DNA of 64,000 bases from positions 436,001 through 500,000 of the forward strand of contig JAJEKV010000092.1 in NCBI GenBank assembly GCA_021234155.1. Reading direction: 5' to 3'. Both the position numbers and the translations under genes were made by a program. The stretch comes from Isoetes taiwanensis. Taxonomy: Eukaryota; Streptophyta; Lycopodiopsida; Isoetales; Isoetaceae. Under the pieces are notes generated by a model, which had not been told where the DNA came from, made no database searches, and saw nothing but the letters and a program-made list of their open reading frames with translations. This document shows, in pieces, positions 11,283-24,030 of the stretch (the stretch's first letter is position 1; each line of letters begins with the position of its first letter).

Positions 11283-12230
11283 ATTCGAGTTCAAAATTTG
11301 ACTTAAGTGCTTTGGAACCTTCTACTGATCATCATCATCACCTCAGTCGACCTAAGTGCCTTGAGAACCATCGCGTAAGCGCGGTCGGCCCGCTCCTGCC
11401 ACCTTGTGCACATTCTAGGTGCCCCTTCCACTCCTCTTAGATGTGCTACCCCCTCCAAAGCAACCCCCTTACATGTATTTCATATCCCTCCTCCTTCATG
11501 GTGCAGTCATACCAGCGTTACCACACCGGATCCCATCAAACTCCAAAGTTAAGCGCGCTTGGGCCGGAATAGTACTGGAATGGGTGACCTCCCGAGAAGT
11601 CTTGACTTCCATTGCTGCTTGCCCCTCTCGCATGCCACAGAATCTTGCTGATGAGAAGTAATCTACGCATGCCAAGGGCCAAACAGCCACAGACCAGTCA
11701 AAACGATCGTGACGGGGACAATGGTTCACAAGATACACGATCCACATGTGACATTCGGGTTCAGCATTTGACCTAAGTGCCTTGAGAAGGAACCTTCTCC
11801 TGATGATCACCATCACCTCAGTGAACCCAAGTGCCTTGAGAACCCTCGCGGCGTCAGAACTGTCCTGACTTCCATTGTTGTTCGCTCCTTGGCATGCCAT
11901 AGAATGTTGCTGATGAGAAGTAATCTATGTATGCCAAGGGACCAAAACAACCACAGATCAGTCGAGACGATTCTGACGAGGACGAGGGTTCACAAGATAC
12001 ACGATCCACTGTTGCTGATTATGACGTATTTTAGTCAATCTTAGTGCCTTGATAACTTCCCCTTACAATGAATGCACCCTATTGACTTCCGTTACAGTTT
12101 GTCCCTTCGCGTGCTACAGAATGTTGCTCATAAGTAATCTTTGCATGTGAAGGGCAAAACAATCACGGAAAAGTCTAGAAGATGCAGTGGTTAAGGAAGG
12201 TGAGGCCCACGATCAACCGTATTGTCCATA
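11283..12230. repeat. Three diverged ~250-bp tandem units
   Basis: Unit 1 starts at 11283, unit 2 at 11753 and unit 3 near 12031. They share a phrase AAGTGCCTTGAGAA, the stretch GACTTCCATTG, TGCTGATGAGAAGTAATCT and CACAAGATACACGATCCAC, in that order. Unit 1 is longer because it holds about 230 bp of extra DNA (about 11375-11600) with a 5S rRNA-like sequence. Unit 3 is the most decayed. I see no coding sequence, PBS or polypurine tract, so the repeat class is open. Confidence 0.8.
11499..11608 (+). pseudogene. 5S rRNA-derived sequence
   Basis: The block from about 11499 follows plant 5S rRNA from near its 5' end: CATACCAGC, then ACCGGATCCCATCA, CTCCAAAGTTAAGCG (box A region, 11540-11555) and TGGGTGACCTCCCG (box C region, 11581-11594). 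Several changes and a short gap in the first third set it apart from a functional gene. It sits inside unit 1 of a dispersed repeat, not in a 5S array, so it resembles the 5S-bearing LTRs of Cassandra TRIMs or 5S-derived SINEs. No tRNA-Met PBS follows it, so Cassandra is not proven. It may retain an internal pol III promoter. Confidence 0.75.
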
Positions 12231-12522
12231 CATAGTGGCGTATACTATGGCAAGAGCCATCAGCTACATCAAGGAACATCAGAGTGAAAGGATTGCGAAT
12301 TCCCAAATCTTTCTTTCAAGCCTCTTTGAACAATGGAACTTAGAATGTAACTAAGCTATATTGCCCAAAGAGGCGGGAAAAGAAAGATTGAGAAGTCTCA
12401 TGCTTTTACTCATCAACCACAAAAATTCTAATGAACCCTTCCACGCTTGTGCCACTAACCCCAATGGCATCTGTCCCTCTATACCAGTCCCTTCTTTTTA
12501 GTGATCACCGTGGTTTTATCTA

Positions 12523-12556
12523 TGTTGACCAGATTTTTGGCAAATCCGGGTCAACA
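12523..12556. repeat. Hairpin at start of LTR-like repeat
   Basis: TGTTGACC plus GATTT is mirrored by AAATC plus GGTCAACA around a five-base loop, so the first ~34 bp of the repeat form a stem-loop. The second copy at 14591 keeps it with a few mismatches. Confidence 0.7.
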
Positions 12557-15205
12557 TGGAAGAATGACTATCTAATGGTCTAAGAAGGGGGGAGAAGATC
12601 AAGGGCCTAGATGCATTTGTGTTTGTTGTTATAAATTAACGGCCTTGATCAAATTGTGCTTATTGTTATGGAAAAAGACGAAAGTTGTTAAAGGGAGAAG
12701 AAGACAAGATTGGGGAGATTGATGAGGTGTCAAAAAGAAGGGCAAGGATCATGCCAAGTGGATGGCCAAGATTTATCAAAAAAGTTGTAAATATCTTGAG
12801 GGAACTTGTTCTCCTCTTCTCTAGCGCTAGAATCTCACATGGAGCAAAGGTTGTGGCAGCCCTAAGAAGGTGGTGTGGCAGGCCTCTTCCCCCATGCAAG
12901 ATGTCTTGAAGCATTGTTTTATATTATTTTCTTGAATAAAATGGTGCACCCTATTTATTTTCCTACTTTTTTCCATGAATCTCTTTTTTTTACATTGTTC
13001 CAATTTTCCATATCTTTCAACTCTCCAAAATTTCTCTTTCTCGCCATTCTTTCTTTTTTGACCCAGAGCAGCATCAAATCTGGTCCCATTTTTGCTCGGA
13101 TGATGAGGATGTGGGGAAATCCATCATCATCATGGAGGTCCTACCTAGATGGAAATCTTCCCCGGGATCACGTTTTGGTGTTGTTATATGATTTTTCATC
13201 CATTCCTTGCCTATCACGAAGTTTTCTTCCTTTTGTTTCATCTGCACTATTTTCCATTACCCCTATCAAAACGTTATCTATCACCAAAGCTTGTATTCAG
13301 GATCTATCTGGCATTTCCTTGGCAAGGTGCCTTGTAAAGGAGGAAAAGCAATAGCAATTTTATCGAGATGTACAAGCAAGAGAAAGAATCACAAAGTGGT
13401 TTAGACGAGTTTTGTTCAATAGATCAAGTAGCAGGAGTGTGGGCAGCCAGTTTTTGTTCCATAGATCAAGCGACAAGAGACTCCATGGATCAAGCGGCAG
13501 GAGATTTTTATTTCGTCTCTGTTTGCTCTCAAACCATGATTCTTCTCAGTTTGATCTGCAAGCTTGATATTAGCCACTTCTGTTGTGCTCTACTCTAACC
13601 TTGTGCCTGTGTTGTGCCCAAGAATCCTCTGTCTTACCTATTATCTTGTCGCAGCTGGTTTGCACAAACCGAAATATATCTACCTTCTGTCTGCCATAGC
13701 TGCTCGCTCGTTGCCATTCCAATTGTGTGCCGCCCATGACCTGTAGAAGAAAGGAAAGAATCGACTGCCGATTATCTGATTTTGTGTATAGAAGCCGAAA
13801 CAGCAAGGAAAACCTCAGTAGCCTGTTGCCGCCTACATTCAGATAACAAAAAAAAAAAAAAAATTCTTTGCCCTCTTTTGCCACGTTGCTTTTCTTGCAT
13901 TTTTTGCCACGTCGCTATTTTTTTTCTTTATCACTTTCTTTTACCATGTTTGCCTACTTTCTTTGTCCTCATCTTTCAACACTCTTTATTTTCATGACTT
14001 TTTTGCTTCTCATCATTTATAGCCCACCTTTTTATTTTCGATTATCTTTTATGATATCCACTTTCTTTCTTTAATGCCCACTCATTTTTTTTTTCTTTTT
14101 CCTACTATTGATCTCTCCCACTATTTATATGCTAATATTGCATATTGCTTTACATTCTTCTTATCTCCCGCCCCTTAAGACATGTTTTTGTTTGGGCGTA
14201 TCTATCTCACCATGCCCCAACATCGTTTGTGATATAGCCCCATTGCACTTAAGCCCTATCCCAAGGCGAAGACTGCCATTACTTTTCTATATCTTTCTCA
14301 TGGCATATGTCATTATGGTATTGTTACATAGTATAGATGTATGCTTATGTGCACACTATAAGTTATATTTTGGTGTTGGATTACACTTAAAAACTCCAAA
14401 TTATTATTATTTTGAATAGGTTTGGAGGGTCCATTAAAACCCCCATTTTCTTAATAGGTTTGCTGGGACCGTAAAACCCCCAGTTGGCTCTTCTTTGTGC
14501 CAAAGAAGACTACCTCATTGTACTAAAATTTTGAAAAGTCTTGAAGTTGGTGGCCGAGGGGACCGGCCACATCTTTTTGTTTGGGCGTGATGTTGACCCG
14601 ATTTTTGGCAAATCCGAGTCAATATGGAAGAATGACTATCTAACGGTCTAAGAAAGGGGGAGAAGATCAAGGGCCTAGATGCATTTGTGTTTGTTGTTAT
14701 AAATTAACGGCCTTGATCAAATTGTGCTTATTGTTATGGAAAAAGACGAAAGTTGTTAAAAGGAGAGGAAGACAAGATTGGGGAGATTGACGAGATGTCA
14801 AAAAGAAGGGCAAGGATCATGCCAAGTGGATGGCCAATATTTATCAAAAAAGTTATAAATATCTTGAGGGGACTTGTTCTCCTCCTCTCTGGCTCTAGAA
14901 TCTCACATGGAGCAAGGGTTGTGGCAGCCCTGGGAAGGTGGTGTGGCAGGCCTCTTGCCTCGTGCAAGATGTCTTGAAGCATTGTTTTATATTATTTTCT
15001 TGAATAAAATGGTGCACCCTATTTATTTTCCTACTTTTTTCCACGAATCTCTTTTTTTTACATTGTTCCAATTTTCCATATCTTCCAACTCTCCAAAATT
15101 TCTCTTTCTCGCCATTCTTTCCTTTTTGCCCCAAAGCAGCGTCAAATCTGGTCCCATTTTCGCCTTTGAGGTCAGATGATGAGGATTTGAGGAAATCTGT
15201 CATCA
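12523..15205 (+). mobile_element. Candidate non-autonomous LTR-type element
   Basis: Two ~610-bp direct repeats (about 12523-13126 and 14591-15205) both start TGTTGACC and end near CATCA. Flanks may carry a 4/5-matching duplication (ATCTA at 12518-12522, TTCTA at 15206-15210). The ~1.46-kb interior (13127-14590) is T-rich with only short ORFs and no recognisable gag or pol. I see no convincing PBS after the first repeat and no polypurine tract before the second. It may therefore be a TRIM/LARD-like derivative or simply two copies of one repeat. Each copy contains a short ORF of 74-82 codons on both strands, probably incidental. Confidence 0.55.
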
Positions 15206-15900
15206 TTCTACTATGAAGTTCAAAGGAAAGAAGGCCTGACTAGAGGTCCAGATGTCAAAGACACTGCATATCCAGATGTTTTGCTTCATTCTTTTACTTA
15301 ACTAATATACATCTCGATGTGGCAACGGTCAAAATTCTTTTAAGTCAAACAAGTCCTCATCAAATCACATGGGTTCATGTGTGTCTCAGGGAAAAATTTA
15401 CAAAAAATAATATAGAATTGTATTGGAAGTTTACGAACAAAAGAAATCGTCCTCCACACCCATGTTTGGATCAGGGTTCACCCAATCAGCCTATGGCCCA
15501 AGAGCGGGAGGCAGGTACTGGTTAATATCTGGAACCTCCTCTCCTTTGCACGGTTCCTCCATCCCCCTCCAAAGGTCCATCTCGCGTTGACCTTGGAATG
15601 CATGTAGATTTTCGTCTCTCCTGCGCGCTCCTGCGAGCAATCAAAGGTGGTAAGGGGGGGCATGCGCGATTGCATATTAAGCATGGCATACTGCCGCTCC
15701 GGTATAATATATCCATCTTCCGTTGGACAAAACCTACTGCCCAACATCCAATCCAACAGACACCTCAAATGCAGACGATGTCCGCTTCCCAAGGCATATC
15801 AACCAACTTGAGTTAAATTATCCCCACAACCTACATACTTTCTATAGTTCCCATTCTTTATATCCTCCCACTGGCTCTCATATAGGTATTCGGGAGGAAG
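15206..15900. other. No gene seen
   Basis: Ordinary intergenic sequence. Short ORFs on both strands overlap one another and none shows a motif or biased composition that I can support. Confidence 0.5.
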
Positions 15901-16791
15901 CTATGCAATACTCTGCTCCTTTGAGACTCTAAGGGGATCAGAATCTAAAGTTCTCGTCAATCCGTGCATGTGCTCATTATCTACCCTCAACACTGTGTTT
16001 TGCCTAGCTACAGCCGCAAGCTGATTCTTAATGTCCGCTAATTCCGCAGCCATCTTGTCATGAGCATTCGCACGATCTTTTAAGCGCAGGTTCTCCTCTG
16101 GCAGAGTAAGATTTCGACTTCTTTCATTTTCTAATTGAACCTTAACATCTGCCTCCTCAATCCTTACAGCTGTTGCCGCAACCCTCGCCACTTCTAAAAG
16201 TTTTATAGCATCTGTGAGCAAGTAAGTTATGGTTACGGGTTCATCACCCAGTGCACTTTCAAAATCGTCTATCTGCTTAAATCTTTGCTACTGCCACTAC
16301 CACTTCCCCGCTTTCATTTTCTGCTAGCATAATTTACGGGCTCACCCTTTACAATCTCATAATACACCTGCTTGGCGAACGTCTTGCTGAATTCATAATT
16401 TTTTATCATAGTGCCTTTCACTTGAACCCATCTCTCCAAGGCTTTGGCTCATACTTCAGGGATCTTGCAGTCGTATGTTTTATACTTACCTGCTCTCCTG
16501 CTTGACCAATCGACGTCAAACTATTTGACGTTTAAATTTGCCTCCACATCCTCATAATCTGCCCCTGACGGGCAACAACCTGGGCCCATGTCGCATGCAA
16601 CTCCATGAACCTCTACCATCTTCCTTCCTGGCCTCTACCGCCATTGCCCTCAACCTCACCAACTCTTTTGCATGCGCTTCATTTGCTTTAGCGTGTTCCT
16701 CTACTCTCTGTAACTGTTGTGCCCTAACCTCCAATAATGTAGGTAGAGAAGGGAGTGCAAAGCCCTCTGCAGTTCTCAAAGACGAAGGCAT
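15901..16791 (-). pseudogene. Remains of a coiled-coil protein gene
   Basis: On the minus strand 16552-16791 and 15901-16221 each encode Glu/Ala/Arg-rich heptad-like sequence typical of a coiled coil, and the interval 16240-16530 keeps coding-like sequence in the same direction but with stops. The region therefore looks like one gene read from about 16790 to 15900, now broken by at least two stops or frameshifts. It lies downstream of the kinase-like remains at 17316-17684 on the same strand and may be its C-terminal part. I do not recognise a family. Confidence 0.45.
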
Positions 16792-17315
16792 GGAGAAGTT
16801 GGCCCCTGCCCAGTTTCATCAGCCCCTTCTCTTTGCTGATGAGACGCACTCGGTTGCTGATGAGACATACTCGATTACCGAGACATACTATTTGGCACGG
16901 TTTGTAAGTAGATTGTTTGTTCAATTTCTTCCATATATGCTTTATGTTAGTTGCACAAAATAAAAACAATTCAATATAGTGCTACGAAAACAAATACATA
17001 AAATGACAAGAATGTTTTATTAAATATGTGCACAAAGCAATTGTTCAATCAATAATTTTTTTTTTTAACTTTTAAGATCGTATACAAGAGAGCTCAATAG
17101 CTCAATAATTCTATATAGCACATGCATGTTAGGCGTGACTTGATCTAGCTTCGTCAACATCATCCGCACCTAACCCAACTTGAGGAATCCAATCTAATCC
17201 ATTTGAGATCTTGTGCAATGTGTTGGAGAGCAATTCCAAGTGCTCAACATGGTGTTCAGTAGCTGGTTCAGATCAAACTTGAGTGCCTTGTCTCTTATTG
17301 GGGATCGCACATATT

Positions 17316-17684
17316 TTAAAACCTTTGGCTTTGTTCAGTAGTATCCATAGCCTCCACGAAGGAATGCTTACGTGCAAAATCAGCCAGGTAATAAATAAAG
17401 TAAACTGCCCCTAAGAGGTCGAAGTCGACCCCTGAAGCCACCATTTTAGTTCCGTCTCTTTTAGGACCCCAGTACAAATCATCATGCATGTACGGATAGG
17501 CGAGTCTTTCATTCTCAATGGCTTTTTTGCCAGCACCATCCATGCCTTTGTATGCCCACTGCTTCACTTCCATTGGCTCACCTATTAGCCTTTCTTCTTC
17601 CCAATCACAAATACCAATATAAACAGCCTGGGGGTCCGTGCATCCTTTCTCTTTTCCAAAAACAAGGTGACGGTGCAAACGCAC
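17316..17684 (-). pseudogene. Protein-kinase-like C-lobe fragment
   Basis: This 122-codon minus-strand frame begins right at the left end of the 5.5-kb insert. It contains VYIGICDW (Asp-Trp codons near 17601-17606), which occupies the place of the kinase DFG motif, followed by an acidic segment and a hydrophobic block (DLLGAVYFIYYL) like the F-helix region of a kinase C-lobe. The matching catalytic loop lies on the same strand at about 23246-23275, beyond the insert. The two halves therefore belong to one gene split between catalytic loop and DFG-like motif. The frame ends at a TGA, and frameshifts occur elsewhere in the gene, so it is a pseudogene. Confidence 0.6.
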
Positions 17685-18172
17685 TAATGACCTGTGGTGC
17701 AGTTGCAGATTCCTTTTTCAAAAACACCAAAATTTGGTACTTTTGGCATATTTTTTAAAACATAAGAACAAAAAAAAAAGGTTGCACATTGAAAAGAACC
17801 ATTTTTGGAGTGCGTGAAAATATTGTGGTCAAAGTAGAACAAAAAATGGGCTTTTATGATACAAGATTGCAAAATACATTACACATAGCCTATGCGCACA
17901 TAGAGAAAGACACATTAGTTCAAATACGTAGGAGAGATATAAGCTCATGAAAATGTAATCATCACATTTGCATTAAACAAGGCCAATTTCGTTTTTAAGC
18001 GTCAAGCGGAACCTTTTTGAATAGCGATTTGTCTATGCGCGCATAGACAAAGATAGTCAATTTTAAGTAGTCTAGAAAGAATGCAAGTCAAATAATAAAT
18101 AATAATGGCACTTGAACTCAATTAGGTCGAAGAGTTTTAAATATCAAGTGGAACTTGCTTAGCATGAAGGTT

Positions 18173-18244
18173 GACAAGCCTTAGCCTTGTGCGAAGACAA
18201 GGTTCAGACAAGCCTTAGCCTTGTGCGAAGATAAGGTTCAGACA
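18173..18244. repeat. Tandem duplication of ~36 bp
   Basis: The unit beginning ACAAGCCTTAGCCTTG and ending AAGGTTCAG occurs twice with one substitution. The unit is itself partly self-complementary (CCTTG/CAAGG). Confidence 0.85.
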
Positions 18245-19101
18245 TCTAGCCTTGCCAAGGTTACCCCTGGTCAGACCAGACTTATCAGCTCCACTTGTAT
18301 GTTGGGACAGTCTTATAGACCCTATAACTTGTGTGCATGAACAACATACAATACAACTTTTACCAAAATAACACCAAGTTAAATGTTCACATGTTTTGAC
18401 GCTTTAATGGCCAGCAAAGCATGTGCCTCCAATATAACTTAAATTTAAGCTAACTTTGAGTCATTTAATCCTAAAATATTTATTGTGCACTATCTTAATG
18501 TTAATTCAAATTAAAATCCGTGGCAATATTTTATGAACAATAAATCAGCTTGCTGACTATTAACTTTAAAGGAATGGCTAAATCATTTAACCATAGATAT
18601 CTTAAACAGTTATGCACACTGCTTTCCATGTCTAAAATATGTTTCCTTATAAAAAATTCCTTGTTTAAGAAATGGAAAAATGAGAATGCAAACAACCGCT
18701 ACCAGATTGATCAGAACTTATAATTTTGACTTATATTTGAAGATTGCATTCTCAAAACATGATACGGCTTACAGCCAGACTATGCAAGTCTTTCAGATCA
18801 AAAAATCAGTGCAGTAGATACTATATAATAAGGATGACAAGCAGTTTGCTTTCACGGTAAAATAATTTGTTCTTCCCACCTTAATAACTCATGATGCCTA
18901 GTATTATACTTGCAGCAGTAGCTTGGGGATAATATATCTCCTGCATATTTTCTACATAAGTCTATGCTCAAGAAAAAGTGAGATCTTTCCTGATCAAATG
19001 TCTTTCCTAGCACTGATCGTTGAATCATCTGAGTGCTCCTTGCATCCAGAAACTTCAAAACATGCATCAACATCATTAATATTTCTCCCAATCTGACCAA
19101 C

Positions 19102-19309
19102 CTGAAATGGCCCTAGTGTAAAGTTCAAGCTCTTGAGAACTACTTGGGTTTCTGCACACCAACCTTTCTGATTAACTTCTGCTGCAATATTCATCAAGGC
19201 TTGTGAAATGGCTCTATCTTCTTCTGAAAACCCTTTGTAATCTTGCACATGTTTTAATGTCTCAAATGTAAATGCTTTCCAGAAACAATGCAAGTATAGG
19301 CATCTGGCT
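19102..19309 (-). pseudogene. Orphan exon of unknown gene
   Basis: On the minus strand an acceptor ATTTCTAG precedes 208 nt of open frame that ends at a donor CAG|GTTGGT. The translated stretch is coding-like (about RARCLYLHCFWKAF ... SLNFTLGPFQ) but I do not recognise it. No matching neighbour exon with the right phase is evident, so it reads as an isolated exon within the 5.5-kb block. Confidence 0.4.
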
Positions 19310-19689
19310 CTAGAAATTACTTGCAAAGAGAAGAAATAACTCAGAATATCTCAAATTTTTACCTGAAAGTGCTTGCAAAATCATCAAAATCCACCTGCGA
19401 AATCACCTTCTAAATCACCTCAAACCTCATTTTACAAAAGAGAAAGGACCAAATTTATCTGCAAGATTGCCCCATAATGCTTTTCCATAAGTTTTCAGAG
19501 TAGAAACGGCAGAACTATGAGATCAATAGATAGAATCTTCTTACCTCAGAAATCATGCTAGGGTTAGAGAAATCCTGCTGCAAAAGCTTCGGGTACTGTG
19601 AACAAAGCCTTAAAATAATATTCAGAGCATAAGCATAGCAAAGAAGGAAGAGCTCGGCCAAAGCTTTAGATCCTAGCAAGACTGCAAGA

Positions 19690-19835
19690 CCTCCGACTGC
19701 AAGACCTCCAATTCCTGTGTCTTCCCCAAAGATCTTCCTCCGATTCAAGATCCCTGCGTCTTCCCGCAAGATCTTTCTCCGATTCCTGTGTCTTCCCACA
19801 AGATCTGCCTTCGATTCAAGACGTCCAGAAAGCCA
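19690..19835. repeat. ~38-bp degenerate tandem repeats
   Basis: Three or so units of the form CCTGTGTCTTCCC...AAGATCTTCCTCCGATTCAAGA follow each other, preceded by two copies of ACTGCAAGACCTCC. Confidence 0.8.
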
Positions 19836-20379
19836 GATGTGCCGATTAAGCCGAAAGCCATGTCTGGCTGAAAAAAAAAAAAAAAACTTTGCCCTATGCG
19901 CGCATAGCATCGAAAACTTGCCCATGCGCGCATAGCCCCTACCTACCATGTTACCTCCTACCTACCCATTTTTTCTACCATGTTCTTGTTTCTACCTACC
20001 TAGTTCCCTCCCAACCTACCATTATTTGTTTATCTTTTTTTTTTACACAAAAGGTTGCAATGTAGGTATCCTAACAATATCTTCTTGACTAGGCCTACTA
20101 TGGTGTGCAAAGTGAATATGTAGCAAAATAACAGGGGGTTTCTTTTGTATTTTTATACTTTTTTCCTTAAGGTTTTTATATGATTTGATGACGGTATTCC
20201 ATGAGACGTACTAATCGGTACATCTAGAGTGCACATACGCTGGTGTTGATTTTGATGCCAATTTTCAATGGTTCACCTATGAATTTCGAAAGCTGAAGCA
20301 TGCAGGCCTCGACCTAATCCATTTTAGGGTTCTATGTTCAAGGCCAAGGAACTTTGCATACAGGTCGCTTTTCTTTGAT

Positions 20380-21100
20380 TTGTGTAGCCGAATTGCAGAG
20401 CCGAAGAAGCATAGCAGAGCAGAGCCGAAGAAGCAGAGCCAAAGGATGGGCTCTAATCTTTTTCTGACCCTTTTATTTCTTACGCCTTTTTTTCTTCTTC
20501 CGGCAATGATAGGCATTCCTATAGTAATGCTTTTTGACGAATCTATTTTTGAGTCTGTAATTAAAAAACAAGTGAATTCATGCAAGGTTGTGGTGAGCGA
20601 AGAAAGTGAGCCGAAGAAGCAGAAGAGCGAGCGAGCCGAAGGATGTGCTCTATTCTTTTTTTCTTCTGTCTTGAAGGTTATTTTAGATGCTGGCGTGTCT
20701 AGTGTTCTATTTGCCCCAGGTTGGTTTTTGTAATGGTTTTTGTAATGTAATGGTTCCGAAACTGGTGGCTATGGCAGATTGCAAAGGCAAAGAAGGCAGT
20801 CTGGTTCTCCAAGGTAGGTCGAAGTTGCTGTTGCGATTTCTCAATTTGAATTCATTACTGTTTGTGCTTACGTGCCTTCCTCCATCAGACCAAATTAGGG
20901 CTCCACTCGGGAAAGAAAAGTTGGAGCTTTGGTCCATAGTGGTCGCCCTTACCTCCACATCAAAACCTAGTATCACGATCGACATCTTGACATCCGAAAA
21001 TACCGGGCGGGGGTTCAACGTCACATTCGTTCCATTAGGGGGCTATAACAATATTTGTAAGTTGAACTGTTATCGCCCACATTTGTTACTTTTCTTCTAA
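20380..21100 (+). other. Repeat-bearing open region, unknown
   Basis: Overlapping open frames run through this block (20380-20733 and 20687-21100). The phrase AGCCGAAGAAGCAGAG recurs at about 20401, 20423 and 20611, each followed later by GGATG(G/T)GCTCTA and a T-rich stretch, so part of the block is an old duplication. One segment is hydrophobic (about 20455-20550). I find no family signature and do not call a gene. Confidence 0.3.
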
Positions 21101-21129
21101 ATATGATGGATTTAGTATCAGATATAGAA

Positions 21130-21363
21130 TTAAACACAGCGATGAGAGATGTAGTCTTGCATAGCTAGATCATAAACAAGACCAGGAGTGAGAGCTTGTT
21201 GTGGGTTAGCATGTCCTGATCCATAGGCAACTACATCAGCAAATAAACCTCTTGATCCATCACATATATTCTTTGCCGGTATTATCTTAGAAGAGAAGGG
21301 GCACAAGTCATAGGGCTCACAATGCAGTCTAAATTCTGAAGCAAGCCTCCAATCCGGAAGCAC
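21130..21363 (-). pseudogene. Subtilisin-like protease (subtilase) fragment
   Basis: The minus-strand translation includes YGSGHANPQQALTPGLVYD followed by DYI, the conserved block C-terminal to the catalytic Ser of plant subtilases, where the family has a Gly-x-Gly-His-x-Asn-Pro ... Pro-Gly-Leu-Val-Tyr-Asp signature. Only this piece is present. The upstream part of the open frame (Cys/Pro-rich) does not match and may be intron, since GATGTAG before the conserved block could be an acceptor. No catalytic triad residues lie in the window, so this is an isolated fragment. Its neighbours are unrelated gene pieces within the 5.5-kb block. Confidence 0.75.
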
Positions 21364-21530
21364 AATTTCGTCGATTCTATAGTTGGGCAGCGTCTGCCAG
21401 GAGCCAGAAGTGCAGGGAAAATTCTACAGCTGCAGCTTCCACACGGCCACGTTTCAACTTTGGTTTTGAACAGGTATTTATTTCTTTGTGGAGAATTTTA
21501 TGCATTCTTTTTTGAACGTGAGTCATTTGA

Positions 21531-23180
<1,650 letters not shown>

Positions 23181-23206
23181 CAAACGCAGGGCATTAGTGC
23201 GTTTGC

Positions 23207-24030
23207 TAGGTCACCTTGTTCAAAGCCAAAATGAAGTAGGACATTGCCCGGGTGCAAGTCCATGTGTAAATGGTGCTCTTTATGAAGCTTAAGCAAGCCG
23301 CTGAAAAATGACATAGTTAGATCACCAACTCTTCGCGCAACATATAACTCTTGCTTCTTGCGTTGCTCAAGCTTAAAGACTAAACCTCCACATTAAGTGT
23401 ATATCCTAATCTTTTAAATGCATGCCTCGCAAGCTCATTATCTCCATGATGTACAAAAAAAGATGCACAAGAACCCCCATTCCAATAAGAAAATATCAGC
23501 CTTTCCAATCCAGTTGTACAACCAATGCAGCGATAGAGCTATGTCTAATCTGCATTTGCAACTCCCTAATATTTTTCATCACGGCCTTTACTATCACATC
23601 GGGGCTCGCAGTACCTAACCGCACATCATCATTTTGAAGCTTACACAATAAGGTTCGTCTTTAAGAAAACTAGAACCCAAGATATTGTATTTGTACACCG
23701 TCTCATATGTTCCTGACTCAATTCTAGTCTTGTTAACTATCTGAGAGGAATCTACCATTGCAAACCAGATAGTCTTAGCATCTGCCCTTTTTCTTTTTTC
23801 CCACTCTTTATCGGTCTCACCAGGACGTTTGGCTCTAATAGCTTGTGCCAGCACTTTCTTAACTAGGTGGGGGGTTGATGGGTTTCCTTTCTAAGCTTTC
23901 GATTAATCCAAGTTGTATTCCATGCAACATCCTTATTCTTTAGATCCTCTCTCAGACGAGGACTCATTAAATTTGCTACCGCATGAACCATATTTCCAGT
24001 CATGCGAGATGCATTACCATCTATCCAGGG
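23207..24030 (-). pseudogene. Protein-kinase-like N-lobe and catalytic loop
   Basis: Read on the minus strand from 24030, coding sequence runs to about 23870, shifts frame, continues through 23854-23615 (including SGTYETVYK, a glycine-rich-loop-like segment), degenerates, and reopens at about 23370-23210 with HMDLHPGNVLL (codons about 23275-23246). That is the catalytic-loop motif HRDLxPxNVL with Met in place of Arg. At least one frameshift and several stops break it. The sequence stops at the right end of the 5.5-kb block, and the DFG-like half is at 17684-17316. In intact kinases these motifs lie about 20-40 residues apart, which is how the split was recognised. Confidence 0.6.

Noticed and set aside
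11499-11608. Functional 5S rRNA gene
   Set aside because: Several substitutions and a gap against the plant 5S pattern, and it lies within a dispersed repeat unit.
13868-14420. Hydrophobic ORFs on the plus strand
   Set aside because: They come from T-rich low-complexity DNA and lack coding signals.
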